Positions 6,924 through 16,004 of a DNA stretch of 44,605 bases are shown piece by piece; position 1 is the stretch's first letter, and each line of letters begins with the position of its first letter. The position numbers and the translations under genes are program-made. The stretch comes from a bacterium (GTDB lineage Bacteria; Krumholzibacteriota; Krumholzibacteriia; LZORAL124-64-63). Below the pieces are notes generated by a model. It saw only the letters and a program-made list of their open reading frames with translations. It made no database searches and was not told the DNA's origin. Location of the stretch: the NCBI GenBank assembly GCA_014730255.1, contig WJIQ01000181.1, positions 1-44,605 of the forward strand. The letters are read 5' to 3'.

Positions 6924-8287
6924 TGCCCGGACGGATCCGCACTCTCACCCTGGCGCTGCTCGTGAGCATGCTCGCGATGACGGCGGCCGCGCAGGGACTC
7001 TCGGTGCCCGACACTGCTGGTGTCGTCATGGCCGAACCGGAGATCGACCCGGGCCCGCGCGTCTCCCTGGACGTGCAGGAGGCCGAGATCGGAACGGTCC
7101 TGCGCTCGCTGGCGAGCTTCTCGGGCATGAACATCGTGGCCTCGCCCCGCGTGGTCGGCAAGGTCACCGTCAAGCTCGAGCAGGTTCCGTGGCGCGAGGC
7201 GCTCGAGGTGATCCTGCGCGCGCACACCTTCGACTACGTCGAGGAGCACGGCATCATCCGCGTGGACACCGCCGAGGACCTGCGCAACGAGTCGGTGGCC
7301 GAGAAGATGGCCGAGAAGCAGATCGACGATCTGCAGAAGCTCTCCCTGGGCCTGGCGCCGATGCGGTTCGCCAACGCCTCGGAGGTCAAGGACGCGCTGT
7401 CGAAGATGCTGACTCAGCGCGGCTCGATCGACGTCGACGAGCGCACCAACGCGCTCCTGATCAACGACATCGCCGACCGCGTGGCCCTGATCCAGGACCT
7501 CGCCCGCGAGCTGGACAGCCAGACGCCGCAGGTCGAGATCAACGCGCGCCTGGTGGACCTCGACCGACGGGCGACCAGGGAGCTGGGCATCAGCTGGGGT
7601 GCCCAGAACATCAAGCCCAACGGGACCAACCTGGCCGGCAATGGCGCGATCAATAACCAGATCCAGGAGCCCGTGGGCAGCATGCGCGTCGGCACGGTCC
7701 AGGACTGGGGCGAGCTGTACGCCCAGCTCGACGCCCTCGAGCGTGACAACAAGGCCACGCTGATCTCCAACCCGATCATCACCACGACCGACAACCGCGA
7801 GGCCTCGATCCTGGTCGGCCAGAAGATCCCGCTGATCGTAGCTGACGAGGCGGGCAACGCCATGACGCAGCTGACGACGATCGGCATCCTGCTCAAGGTC
7901 ACCCCGCACATCAACAGCGACGACCTGATCACCCTCGACGTCCACAACGAGGTGAGCGACCTCTCGAGCCAGGCCACCGTCCAGGGCGGCGTGATCATCA
8001 ACACGTCGGAATCGGACACCCGCGTGATGGTCCGCAGCGGCGACACGGCGATCATCGGCGGCCTGATCCGATCGGTCGAGAGCACCCTGAAGTCCGGCAT
8101 TCCGGTCCTGCAGGACATCCCGCTGCTGGGCAAGCTGTTCCGCCACGAGTCGGTCACCGACGACACCCGCGAGCTGGTCGTCTTCGTCACGCCGCGCATC
8201 ATCACCGACGAGTACCTCCAGCGCGGCCGGCTCTCGATGCACGGCAAGGTCGAGCGGCTGCCGGACGGCGAGATCATCCAGCACTGA
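6923..8287 (+). CDS. pilQ: Type IV pilus secretin PilQ
   Basis: Outer-membrane secretin channel for the pilus, 454 residues from the ATG at 6923; a GTG three bases upstream is also in frame, but GGAGG at 6911-6915 spaces better to the ATG. Order: signal peptide (about 1-23), STN/N0 domain (about 48-105, VSLDVQEAEIGTVLRSLASF), one N1-type domain (about 138-200, FANASEVKDALSKML), then the secretin domain (about 205-440) with GQKIPL and the hallmark GIPVLQDIPLLGKLFR. It is much shorter than PilQ of Neisseria or Myxococcus (about 700-900 residues) because the AMIN peptidoglycan-binding domains are missing. Last gene of the pilus block. Confidence 0.92.
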   Translation: MPGRIRTLTLALLVSMLAMTAAAQGLSVPDTAGVVMAEPEIDPGPRVSLDVQEAEIGTVLRSLASFSGMNIVASPRVVGKVTVKLEQVPWREALEVILRAHTFDYVEEHGIIRVDTAEDLRNESVAEKMAEKQIDDLQKLSLGLAPMRFANASEVKDALSKMLTQRGSIDVDERTNALLINDIADRVALIQDLARELDSQTPQVEINARLVDLDRRATRELGISWGAQNIKPNGTNLAGNGAINNQIQEPVGSMRVGTVQDWGELYAQLDALERDNKATLISNPIITTTDNREASILVGQKIPLIVADEAGNAMTQLTTIGILLKVTPHINSDDLITLDVHNEVSDLSSQATVQGGVIINTSESDTRVMVRSGDTAIIGGLIRSVESTLKSGIPVLQDIPLLGKLFRHESVTDDTRELVVFVTPRIITDEYLQRGRLSMHGKVERLPDGEIIQH

Positions 8288-8312
8288 TCCCGGGACGCGA
8301 CGTCTCCCTACC

Positions 8313-8337
8313 GGGCCGGGGCCGCTTGCCCCGGCCC
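8313..8337 (+). terminator. Hairpin after pilQ, overlapping the next promoter
   Basis: Perfect 10-bp stem GGGCCGGGGC (8313-8322) with 8328-8337, five-base loop, 25 bases after the pilQ stop. Its loop and right arm contain the -35 element of the rsmD promoter. No T-run follows. Confidence 0.6.
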
Positions 8338-8354
8338 TCGCCGTCGCCTATGAT
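8326..8354 (+). promoter_or_regulatory. Sigma-70-type promoter for rsmD-coaD
   Basis: TTGCCC (8326-8331), 17-base spacer, TATGAT (8349-8354). Predicted +1 is 8361, which is the A of an ATG opening a 14-codon reading frame that runs into rsmD. Confidence 0.55.
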
Positions 8355-8360
8355 CCGGCC

Positions 8361-8405
8361 ATGATGATCCTCGCGACCACCACGATCGCCGCGGCCGGGG
8401 CATGA
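8361..8405 (+). CDS. Possible leaderless 14-residue upstream ORF coupled to rsmD
   Basis: ATG at the predicted transcription start opens a frame encoding MMILATTTIAAAGA, whose TGA overlaps the rsmD ATG as ATGA. rsmD itself has only a weak purine stretch (GGCCGGGG) ahead of it, so translation may enter by this mini-ORF. It could equally be an untranslated leader with a chance frame. Confidence 0.3.
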   Translation: MMILATTTIAAAGA

Positions 8406-8977
8406 GGATCACCGGCGGGCGGTGGCGCGGCCGGCGGCTGTCCAGCGACGCCGGTCGCAGCGTGCGCCCGACCACCGACCGGGTGCGCGAAGCATTGTTC
8501 AACCTGCTGCGGGACGAGATCGAGGGCGCGCGCGTGGCCGACTGCTGCTGCGGGACCGGCGCGCTCGGCATCGAGGCCCTCAGCCGCGGTGCGCGCGAGG
8601 TGGACTTCGTCGACATCGCGCCGGCGGCCCTGCGGACGGTGCGGGCGAATCTCGAGCGGTGCGGCGCCGACCCCGGATGCTGGCGCCTGCATCGATCCGA
8701 TGCCGCCCGCTGGTTGCGGCGGGCCCTGGCCGGCGAGGCGCCGCCGACGGTCGTCCTGGCCGACCCGCCGTACGCCGGTCCGGTACCGGAAGCCCTGCTG
8801 GAGGCGGTCGTCGCGGGGCCGCCGCCAACGGTCACGGTGCTCGAGCACGAGGGCGCCGTGCCGCCGTTCGCGCTGGACGCCGACCGCTTCGCCGTGCAGA
8901 CTCGACGTTACGGCAGCAGTGCGCTCACCCTGATCCGGCCCCGATCCGCCGGAGCGACGGAGGCTCTCGATGACTGA
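8402..8977 (+). CDS. rsmD: 16S rRNA (guanine966-N2)-methyltransferase
   Basis: SAM-dependent methyltransferase acting on 16S rRNA of the 30S subunit, 191 residues. N-terminal MRITGGRWRGRRL and RPTTDRVREALFNLL are characteristic of RsmD. The SAM-binding loop appears as DCCCGTGALGIEAL (about 48-61), where most homologues have DLFAGSGALG, and the amino-methyltransferase catalytic motif is DPPY at 121-124. The stop overlaps the coaD start by eight bases; rsmD-coaD adjacency is widespread in bacteria and supports both calls. Confidence 0.93.
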   Translation: MRITGGRWRGRRLSSDAGRSVRPTTDRVREALFNLLRDEIEGARVADCCCGTGALGIEALSRGAREVDFVDIAPAALRTVRANLERCGADPGCWRLHRSDAARWLRRALAGEAPPTVVLADPPYAGPVPEALLEAVVAGPPPTVTVLEHEGAVPPFALDADRFAVQTRRYGSSALTLIRPRSAGATEALDD

Positions 8978-9449
8978 CCGGCTCGTGCTCTACCCGGGAT
9001 CGTTCGACCCGGTGACCCTCGGCCACCTGGACATCCTCGCGCGTGCCTGCCGGCTGTTCGACCGGGTCTGCGTGCTCGTGGCCGCGAGCGGCAAGCCCGG
9101 CATGTGGCCCGTCGCGCGACGCGTCGAGCTCATCGAGCGGAGCCTGGGCGACCTGCGATGCGAGGTGGACAGCTTCGAGGGCCTGCTGGTCGACGAGGTG
9201 CGCCGTCGCGGCGCGGTGGCCGTGGTCCGCGGGTTGCGCAGCGCGGGCGATTACGAGCACGAGTGGAGCCTGCACGGGGTCAACCGCCGCATGCTGGACG
9301 GATTCGAGACCCTGTGGCTGCCGGCGCGCCCGGAGTTCGCGGCGGTCTCGAGCACCCTCGTGCGTGACGTCGCCCGGCATCGCGGGCCCCTGGCCGACCT
9401 CGTCCCGCCACCGGTGGTGGCGGCATTCGAGGCGGAGTGGTCCGCCTGA
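8970..9449 (+). CDS. coaD: Phosphopantetheine adenylyltransferase
   Basis: Penultimate enzyme of coenzyme A synthesis (4'-phosphopantetheine + ATP to dephospho-CoA), 159 residues, the usual size. Nucleotidyltransferase motifs are clear: YPGSFDPVTLGH at about 8-19 (the T/HxGH motif) and the ISSTLVR equivalent AVSSTLVRDV near the C-terminus. RGLRSAGDYEHEWSLHGVNRRM is the substrate-binding segment. It begins inside the end of rsmD, so the two are coupled. Confidence 0.95.
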   Translation: MTDRLVLYPGSFDPVTLGHLDILARACRLFDRVCVLVAASGKPGMWPVARRVELIERSLGDLRCEVDSFEGLLVDEVRRRGAVAVVRGLRSAGDYEHEWSLHGVNRRMLDGFETLWLPARPEFAAVSSTLVRDVARHRGPLADLVPPPVVAAFEAEWSA

Positions 9450-9471
9450 GCGGGATTTCCTTGCTCCGGCT

Positions 9472-9518
9472 GTCGGGGCGCTGTTTCTTTGACTCTTCCC
9501 CGAAACCGACGCCCCGAC
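9472..9518. repeat. Inverted repeat between coaD and the aminotransferase
   Basis: GTCGGGGCG (9472-9480) is repeated inverted and perfect at 9510-9518, separated by 29 bases containing a pyrimidine-rich stretch (CTGTTTCTTTGACTCTTCC). It lies 23 bases after the coaD stop and 42 before the next start. It may be a long-loop terminator or a two-site operator. Confidence 0.45.
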
Positions 9519-9559
9519 GGTGGGCCCCGGGCGGAGTCACGAGAGAGGAGCGGGCTGCG

Positions 9560-10744
<1,185 letters not shown>

Positions 10745-10750
10745 GCCATC

Positions 10751-11791
10751 GTGTTCCTCGACGTTGCCACCATCCGGGTCACCGCCGGTCGGGGCGGAGA
10801 CGGCTGCGTGTCCACGCGGCGGGAGAAGTTCGTGCCGCGCGGCGGTCCCGACGGTGGCAACGGCGGCCGTGGCGGCTCGGTCTGGCTGGTCGCCGAGTCG
10901 GGGCTCGGCACGCTGCTGGATTTCCGCTATCGCCGCGAGTACCGCGCCGACAACGGCAAGCCGGGGGGCGGGCGCCGCAAGACGGGTGCCGACGGCCACG
11001 ATCTGGTGATCCCGGTGCCGTGCGGGACCGGCGTGGTCCGCGCGCACGACGAGGTCCTGCTCGGCGACCTCACCGAGCCGGGCCAGCGGCTGTGCGTCGC
11101 CGCCGGCGGCAAGGGCGGGCGCGGGAACTGGGAATTCCGCACCGCGCGCAATCAGACCCCGATGAAGGCGACCCCCGGCCAGGAGGGCGAGGCGGTCGAG
11201 ATCCGCCTCGAGCTGCGCCTGATCGCGGACATCGGGCTGGTCGGCGCGCCGAACGCGGGCAAGAGCACCCTGCTCTCGGTGGTCACGGCCGCCCGACCCA
11301 AGGTGGCCGACTACCCGTTCACCACGCTCAGCCCCAATCTCGGCATCGTCGACCTGGGCGACTTCGCCAGCTGCACCCTGGCCGACATCCCCGGATTGAT
11401 CGAGGGCGCGAGCGACGGCAAGGGGCTCGGTCACGAGTTCCTGCGGCACGTCGAGCGTACGGGCGCGCTGCTGCTGATGGTCGACGTCGGGGCCGAGGAT
11501 CCCGGGCACGAGCTGGGGATGCTGCGAGAGGAGCTGACCCGGTACGGCCGGCGCCTGGGGGACCTGCCGTTCGTGGTCCTGGTGACCAAGCTGGACATCG
11601 CCACGCCCACCGAGCGCGAGGCGGCGCTCGCGGCGGCCGGCGACTGGTGCGAACGCGCCGGCGGGCTCGGCACCCTGGGCATCTCCGCGGTCAGCGGCGA
11701 GAACCTCGACCAGCTGCGGACGTGGCTGCGACGACTTCGCGATCACGGCGCGCACGTGACGGAGGACTCGCCCTCCGTCGACGAAGACTGA
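10751..11791 (+). CDS. obgE: Obg family GTPase
   Basis: Essential GTPase involved in large-ribosomal-subunit maturation and stress control, 346 residues, GTG start. The N-terminal Obg domain (about 1-158) has the glycine-rich repeats typical of the family (FVPRGGPDGGNGGRGGSV, KGGRGN). The G domain follows with Walker A GAPNAGKST (about 165-173), G3 in ADIPGLIEGAS and G4 TKLD. There is no C-terminal OCT domain, consistent with the short Proteobacteria-like forms; the protein ends in an acidic tail. It overlaps neither neighbour but sits six bases after the aminotransferase. Confidence 0.95.
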   Translation: MFLDVATIRVTAGRGGDGCVSTRREKFVPRGGPDGGNGGRGGSVWLVAESGLGTLLDFRYRREYRADNGKPGGGRRKTGADGHDLVIPVPCGTGVVRAHDEVLLGDLTEPGQRLCVAAGGKGGRGNWEFRTARNQTPMKATPGQEGEAVEIRLELRLIADIGLVGAPNAGKSTLLSVVTAARPKVADYPFTTLSPNLGIVDLGDFASCTLADIPGLIEGASDGKGLGHEFLRHVERTGALLLMVDVGAEDPGHELGMLREELTRYGRRLGDLPFVVLVTKLDIATPTEREAALAAAGDWCERAGGLGTLGISAVSGENLDQLRTWLRRLRDHGAHVTEDSPSVDED

Positions 11792-11833
11792 CGCGCCCCC
11801 ACTCCGTCTCCTCCCGGAAACGACGGCCCGCCC

Positions 11834-12715
11834 ATGGCGGAGCACTCCCCGCTGACCCTGGACCCCGACCATGTCCACTGGCCGCACGGCTGGCGCGACC
11901 TGATCGATCCGCCGGCGGCGATCGACCTGGCCGGCGACCCGTCCGTGCTGGACCGTCGCGCCCTCGCCATCGTCGGGACCCGGGCGGCGACGCCGCGCGG
12001 ACTGGCGGTCGCGCGGCGCCTCGCCCGCGACCTCGCCGGATCGGGCTGGGTGGTCGTCAGCGGCCTCGCCCTGGGCATCGATGGCGAGGCGCATCGCGGG
12101 GCGCTGGATGCGGGCGGCGCCACGGTCGCGGTCATGGCCACCCCGCTCGGCCGCACCTACCCGACGGCGCACCGGACGCTCCGCGGTCGCATCGAGGGCA
12201 ACGGCTGCGTCGTCACCGAGGCCCGCGACGGCGGCGGCCCGGGCGGCAAGTGGCTCTTCCCGCGGAGGAACCGGCTGATCGCCGCCATGGCCGAGGGCGT
12301 GATCGTGGTCGAGGCCCCGGCTCGCAGCGGGGCGCTGAGCACCGCCCACGTGGCCCTCGATCTCGGCCGGCCGGTGTGGGCGGTGCCGGGGCCGGTCGAG
12401 CGTGACGAGACGACCGGCTGCCACCGGCTCCTGCGCGAGGGGGCGTTGCTGTGCGAGTCCGCCGCCGACGTCACGCGCGAGCTCGCGCCACCGCGGCCGT
12501 TCGACGGCGCGGCGGTCGCACGCCCGGCGCCCGGCAGCGCGGCGGCCTGGATCCTCGACCGGCTCGACCTCGACGGCGTGGCGCTGGAGGAGCTGCGCCT
12601 GCGCTGGCCCGGGACCGACGCCATGTGGCACGAGGGGCTGCTCGCCCTGGAGCTCGCCGGGTTGATCCGCCGCTTGCCCGGCGGACGGCTGGCCCCTAGA
12701 ATCTGGCTCACCTGA
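11834..12715 (+). CDS. dprA: DNA-processing protein DprA
   Basis: Cytoplasmic protein that protects incoming single-stranded DNA and loads RecA during natural transformation; 293 residues. The extended Rossmann fold is clear: AIVGTRAATPRG (about 45-56), VVSGLALGIDGEAH, KWLFPRRNRLIAAMAEGVIVVEA (the classical FPxRNR) and GRPVWAVPGPV. A C-terminal winged-helix-like region of about 60 residues (ILDRLDLDGVALEELRLRWPG) completes it. Unlike many homologues it lacks a long N-terminal SAM domain. With the type IV pilus genes nearby it is compatible with transformability, although DprA is also found in non-competent bacteria. Confidence 0.92.
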   Translation: MAEHSPLTLDPDHVHWPHGWRDLIDPPAAIDLAGDPSVLDRRALAIVGTRAATPRGLAVARRLARDLAGSGWVVVSGLALGIDGEAHRGALDAGGATVAVMATPLGRTYPTAHRTLRGRIEGNGCVVTEARDGGGPGGKWLFPRRNRLIAAMAEGVIVVEAPARSGALSTAHVALDLGRPVWAVPGPVERDETTGCHRLLREGALLCESAADVTRELAPPRPFDGAAVARPAPGSAAAWILDRLDLDGVALEELRLRWPGTDAMWHEGLLALELAGLIRRLPGGRLAPRIWLT

Positions 12716-12826
12716 GCGTGCCGGGCCGACGAGCCGGGCCTGGCCGCCGCACCACCGCACGCAGCAGGCCCGCCGGCGACGGGGGGCCAGGGCCGGTGGC
12801 CGCCGGTCGCGACCCGGGAGTCCCGC

Positions 12827-13738
12827 TTGCCGTCCCTTCGCCGGTCCCTCGTCCAGTGGCGCGACTGGTCGCTGCTCGCGACCGTCTTCACGCTCGCCCG
12901 CCCGCTGCCGTTCCGCTGGCTCCAGCGCCTGGGCCGCGGCCTGGGCCGGTTCTGCTGGACGTTCATGCCGTTTCGCAAGCGGGTCGTCCTGGACAACCTC
13001 ACGGCCGCCTTCGGCGACGAGCTCGACCGCGCGGCCATCGAGCGGCTCGGCCGCGCGTTCTACGCGCAGCTGGGCACCACCCTGCTGGAGTTCTGCGGCT
13101 ACTGGCGCCTCGGACGCGAGCGGGTCCGCGAGGTCGTCGAGATCGAAGGCCGCGAGCACCTCGACGCCGCGCTCGCCGGGGGCAAGGGCGCGCTCATGGT
13201 CTCCGCGCACTTCGGCAACTGGGAGCTGCTCGGCGCCTGGGTGGCGACCGAGGTCCAGCCGGTGCGCTTCCTGGTCAAGACCCAGTCCAACCAGCGCGTC
13301 GATCGCCTGCAGAACCAGCTGCGGGCCCGGGCGGGCGTCGGCGTCATCCGTGCCGGCCCGTCGGTCAAGGAGATGATCCGGACGCTGCGCGAGGGCGGGG
13401 TCGTGGGCCTGCTCGGTGACCAGGACGGCGGCCCCGGCGGCCTGTTCCTGCCCTTCCTCGGCCGGCCGGCGAGCGTGTTCCGGGGCACCGGCCAGCTCGC
13501 CTGGCGCCTCGGGTGCCCGGTGATCACCGGGTTCCTGGTGCGCCAGGAGGACGGACGGCACCGCCTGGTCGCGCAGCCGCCCCTCGTCATCGACCCGGCC
13601 TGGGACGAGGAGACGGCGGTCGCCCGCATCACGGCGGAATACACGCAACGTGTCGAGGCGATGGTCCGTAGGTATCCCGACCACTACTTCTGGGTGCATC
13701 GACGCTGGAAGACCCGACCAACGGAGGAGACCCCGTGA
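12827..13738 (+). CDS. Lipid A late acyltransferase (LpxL/HtrB family)
   Basis: Inner-membrane acyltransferase of the lysophospholipid acyltransferase superfamily that adds a secondary acyl chain to lipid A; 303 residues. The catalytic HX4D/E motif is H128-FGNW-E133, preceded by GALMVSAHF. An N-terminal hydrophobic patch (15-45) anchors it. The start is TTG, preferred because CGGGAG lies six bases ahead and no ATG/GTG offers a better match. The stop overlaps the GTG of the following ABC ATPase, an unusual coupling that hints the exporter handles a lipid or envelope substrate. LpxL, LpxM or a related glycolipid acyltransferase cannot be separated by eye. Confidence 0.87.
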   Translation: MPSLRRSLVQWRDWSLLATVFTLARPLPFRWLQRLGRGLGRFCWTFMPFRKRVVLDNLTAAFGDELDRAAIERLGRAFYAQLGTTLLEFCGYWRLGRERVREVVEIEGREHLDAALAGGKGALMVSAHFGNWELLGAWVATEVQPVRFLVKTQSNQRVDRLQNQLRARAGVGVIRAGPSVKEMIRTLREGGVVGLLGDQDGGPGGLFLPFLGRPASVFRGTGQLAWRLGCPVITGFLVRQEDGRHRLVAQPPLVIDPAWDEETAVARITAEYTQRVEAMVRRYPDHYFWVHRRWKTRPTEETP

Positions 13739-14673
13739 TCTCGGTCCAGGATCTCGTGAAGAAGTACGGTTCGTTCGTGGCGGTCGACCATCTCAGCTTC
13801 GAGGTCGAGCGCGGCGAACTCTTCGGCCTGCTCGGCCCCAACGGCGCGGGCAAGACGACCACCATCTCGGTGCTGAGCACGCTGCTGCCGGCCGACGGCG
13901 GCACCGTCGTCGTCGCCGGCTGCGACGTGGGCCGCGACCCGGGCGGGGTGCGCCGCCGCATCGGCATGGTCCCGCAGGAGATCGCCCTCTACGAGGACCT
14001 CAGCGCGCGGGACAACCTGCGCTTCTGGGGCCAGCTCTACGGGCTCTCGGGGAGTTCGCTGCACACGCGCGTGGACGAGCTGCTCGAGGCGGTCGAGCTG
14101 ACCGAGCACGGGCGGCAACGGGTCTCACGCTTCTCCGGCGGCATGAAGCGCCGCCTGAACCTGGCCGCCGGGCTGATGCACGGCCCGGAGGTGCTCTTCC
14201 TCGACGAGCCGACCGTGGGCATCGACGCCCAGGCCCGCAGCAAGATCCTCGATCTGATCCGCCGGTTGAACGACGACGGCCTGACCGTCCTCTACACGAC
14301 GCACTACCTGGAGGAGGCGGAGCAGCTCTGCGACCGGATCGGCGTCATCGACCAGGGGCGGCTGGCCGCCCTCGGCGACAAGGACGAGCTGATCCGCCAG
14401 ATCGGCGACGAGGACACGATCCGCTTCGTCCTGCCGCCCGAGGCGTTCGACGACCTGGTCGCCGCCGCCGCGGCGTGGGGCGCGATCGGTGATCCGGAGA
14501 TCCGCCGCGGGCGCGTGGTCCTGCGGGTCGTCGACGGCGGCCGGGCGCTCCCGCAGCTGCAGGCCTGGCTGGAGGCACGGGACCTCCCCCTGGCGCACCT
14601 GGAGATCGAGCGCCCCAACCTGGAGAATCTCTACCTCAACCTCACCGGCCGTGCGCTGCGGGAGACGACGTGA
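13735..14673 (+). CDS. ABC transporter ATPase (DrrA/CcmA type)
   Basis: Nucleotide-binding subunit of an ABC-2 exporter, 312 residues, GTG start overlapping the acyltransferase stop. Walker A GPNGAGKTT at 34-42, Q-loop VPQE near 79-82, signature FSGGM at 133-137, Walker B VLFLDEP at 153-159, then the His switch in YTTHYLEEAEQLCDRI. About 80 residues of C-terminal regulatory domain follow, as in daunorubicin-type and NodI-type ATPases. It forms an operon with the two permeases downstream; stop and start overlap as TGATG. Confidence 0.9.
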   Translation: MISVQDLVKKYGSFVAVDHLSFEVERGELFGLLGPNGAGKTTTISVLSTLLPADGGTVVVAGCDVGRDPGGVRRRIGMVPQEIALYEDLSARDNLRFWGQLYGLSGSSLHTRVDELLEAVELTEHGRQRVSRFSGGMKRRLNLAAGLMHGPEVLFLDEPTVGIDAQARSKILDLIRRLNDDGLTVLYTTHYLEEAEQLCDRIGVIDQGRLAALGDKDELIRQIGDEDTIRFVLPPEAFDDLVAAAAAWGAIGDPEIRRGRVVLRVVDGGRALPQLQAWLEARDLPLAHLEIERPNLENLYLNLTGRALRETT

Positions 14674-16004
14674 TGCCGCCGGTGATCACGCTGGTCCGCA
14701 AGGACCTCCTGCGGCAGGTGCGCGACGTCAAGGGGCTGCTGCTCTACCTGATCGCACCGCTCTTCCTGACCACGATCATGGGCATGGCCTTCGGCGGCGG
14801 TAGCATCTTCGGCGAGCAGCGCATCAGCGCCATCCCGCTCGCGCTGGCCGGGGGCGACCTGCCCGAGGAGATGAAGGAGCGCCTGGCCGAGGGCCTGCAG
14901 GAGACCGAGCTGTTCGCCGTCACGTGGACCGACACCGCGACCGCCGGCCGGCTGGTCGAGCGCGGTGACGCCAAGGCGGCGCTCATCCTTCCCGACCGGC
15001 TGGGCGATCGGTTCTTCACCGGCGAGGACGTCGAGATCGGCCTGCTCAAGGATCCCAATTCGCCCGTCAAGGCCGGGCTGGTGGAGTTGATCCTGACCGA
15101 TGCGCTGCGCCAGTTCCAGGCCGGCGAGGCCGCCTACCGTTCGCTGTGGCCGGAGGACGACTGGTCGCGCGCCGGCGACGCCGCGGTCGTCTACGAGGAC
15201 TTCACCAGCGGCGATCCGCGCCGCATGCTGCGCGCGCTGCGTCGCGACGACGGCCAGCTCCGCGAGGGGCTGCTCGACCGGGCCGAGCGCTGGCTCGCCT
15301 TCTCCGACGCGATGCAGGAGCCGGCCGTCACCTTCGTGCGCCACGATCGTCAGGAGTGGGAGGAATCCGGCACCGCGGGCGCGGGGTCGGCCAGCCTGTA
15401 CGACCTCTTCCTGCCGACGTTCGCGGTCTTCTTCATGATGTGGGGGGCGGCGAACATCGTGCGCGAGCTGCACCGCGAGCGTGAGAACCGGACGCTCGCG
15501 CGCCTGCTCGTCGGGCCGGTCAGCGGCCGCGAGATCACCCTGGCCAAGTGGGTGACCGCGTTGCTGGTCGGGGCATCCCAGCTGCTCCTGCTCCTGCTGT
15601 TCGGCTGGGTGCTGTTCGGCGTGAACATCGGCCACGCGCCGCTGGCGGTCCTGCTGGTTGCCGTGGCCGCGGGCGCGGCGGCGGCGAGCGTCTACCTGGT
15701 CCTCGGCATGATCGTGCGGACCGAGAAGGCGCTCGACGCCCTGACGACGGTCTTCACCCTGGTCAGCGGCATGATCGGCGGCAACTTCTTTCCGGTCGAT
15801 GCCATGGGGCCGACGCTGCTGTTCTTCGGCCGCGCGACCTTCAACTACTGGGCCAACCGGGCCTACAGCGATCTGATCACTCACGGCCGCGGCCTCGAGG
15901 CGGTGGTCGGGGAGATCTCGGTGCTGGTCGCCATCGCGGCGATCGGCCTGACCCTGGCGATGCTGCTGTTCTCGCTGCGCCAGCGACGGGGGGTGCTGGT
16001 ATGA
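14673..16004 (+). CDS. ABC-2 permease subunit 1
   Basis: Membrane subunit of 443 residues in the ABC-2 type-3 (NatB/YhaP/DrrB-like) arrangement: one N-terminal span (about 17-38), a large extracytoplasmic domain (about 40-245) and five C-terminal spans. The cytoplasmic ERENRTLARLLVGPVSGREITLAKW before span 3 is the coupling-helix region. An in-frame GTG lies three bases upstream; I prefer the ATG because GGAGA at 14661-14665 spaces better. It pairs with the next, similarly built gene as a heterodimer. Substrate unknown. Confidence 0.87.
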   Translation: MPPVITLVRKDLLRQVRDVKGLLLYLIAPLFLTTIMGMAFGGGSIFGEQRISAIPLALAGGDLPEEMKERLAEGLQETELFAVTWTDTATAGRLVERGDAKAALILPDRLGDRFFTGEDVEIGLLKDPNSPVKAGLVELILTDALRQFQAGEAAYRSLWPEDDWSRAGDAAVVYEDFTSGDPRRMLRALRRDDGQLREGLLDRAERWLAFSDAMQEPAVTFVRHDRQEWEESGTAGAGSASLYDLFLPTFAVFFMMWGAANIVRELHRERENRTLARLLVGPVSGREITLAKWVTALLVGASQLLLLLLFGWVLFGVNIGHAPLAVLLVAVAAGAAAASVYLVLGMIVRTEKALDALTTVFTLVSGMIGGNFFPVDAMGPTLLFFGRATFNYWANRAYSDLITHGRGLEAVVGEISVLVAIAAIGLTLAMLLFSLRQRRGVLV

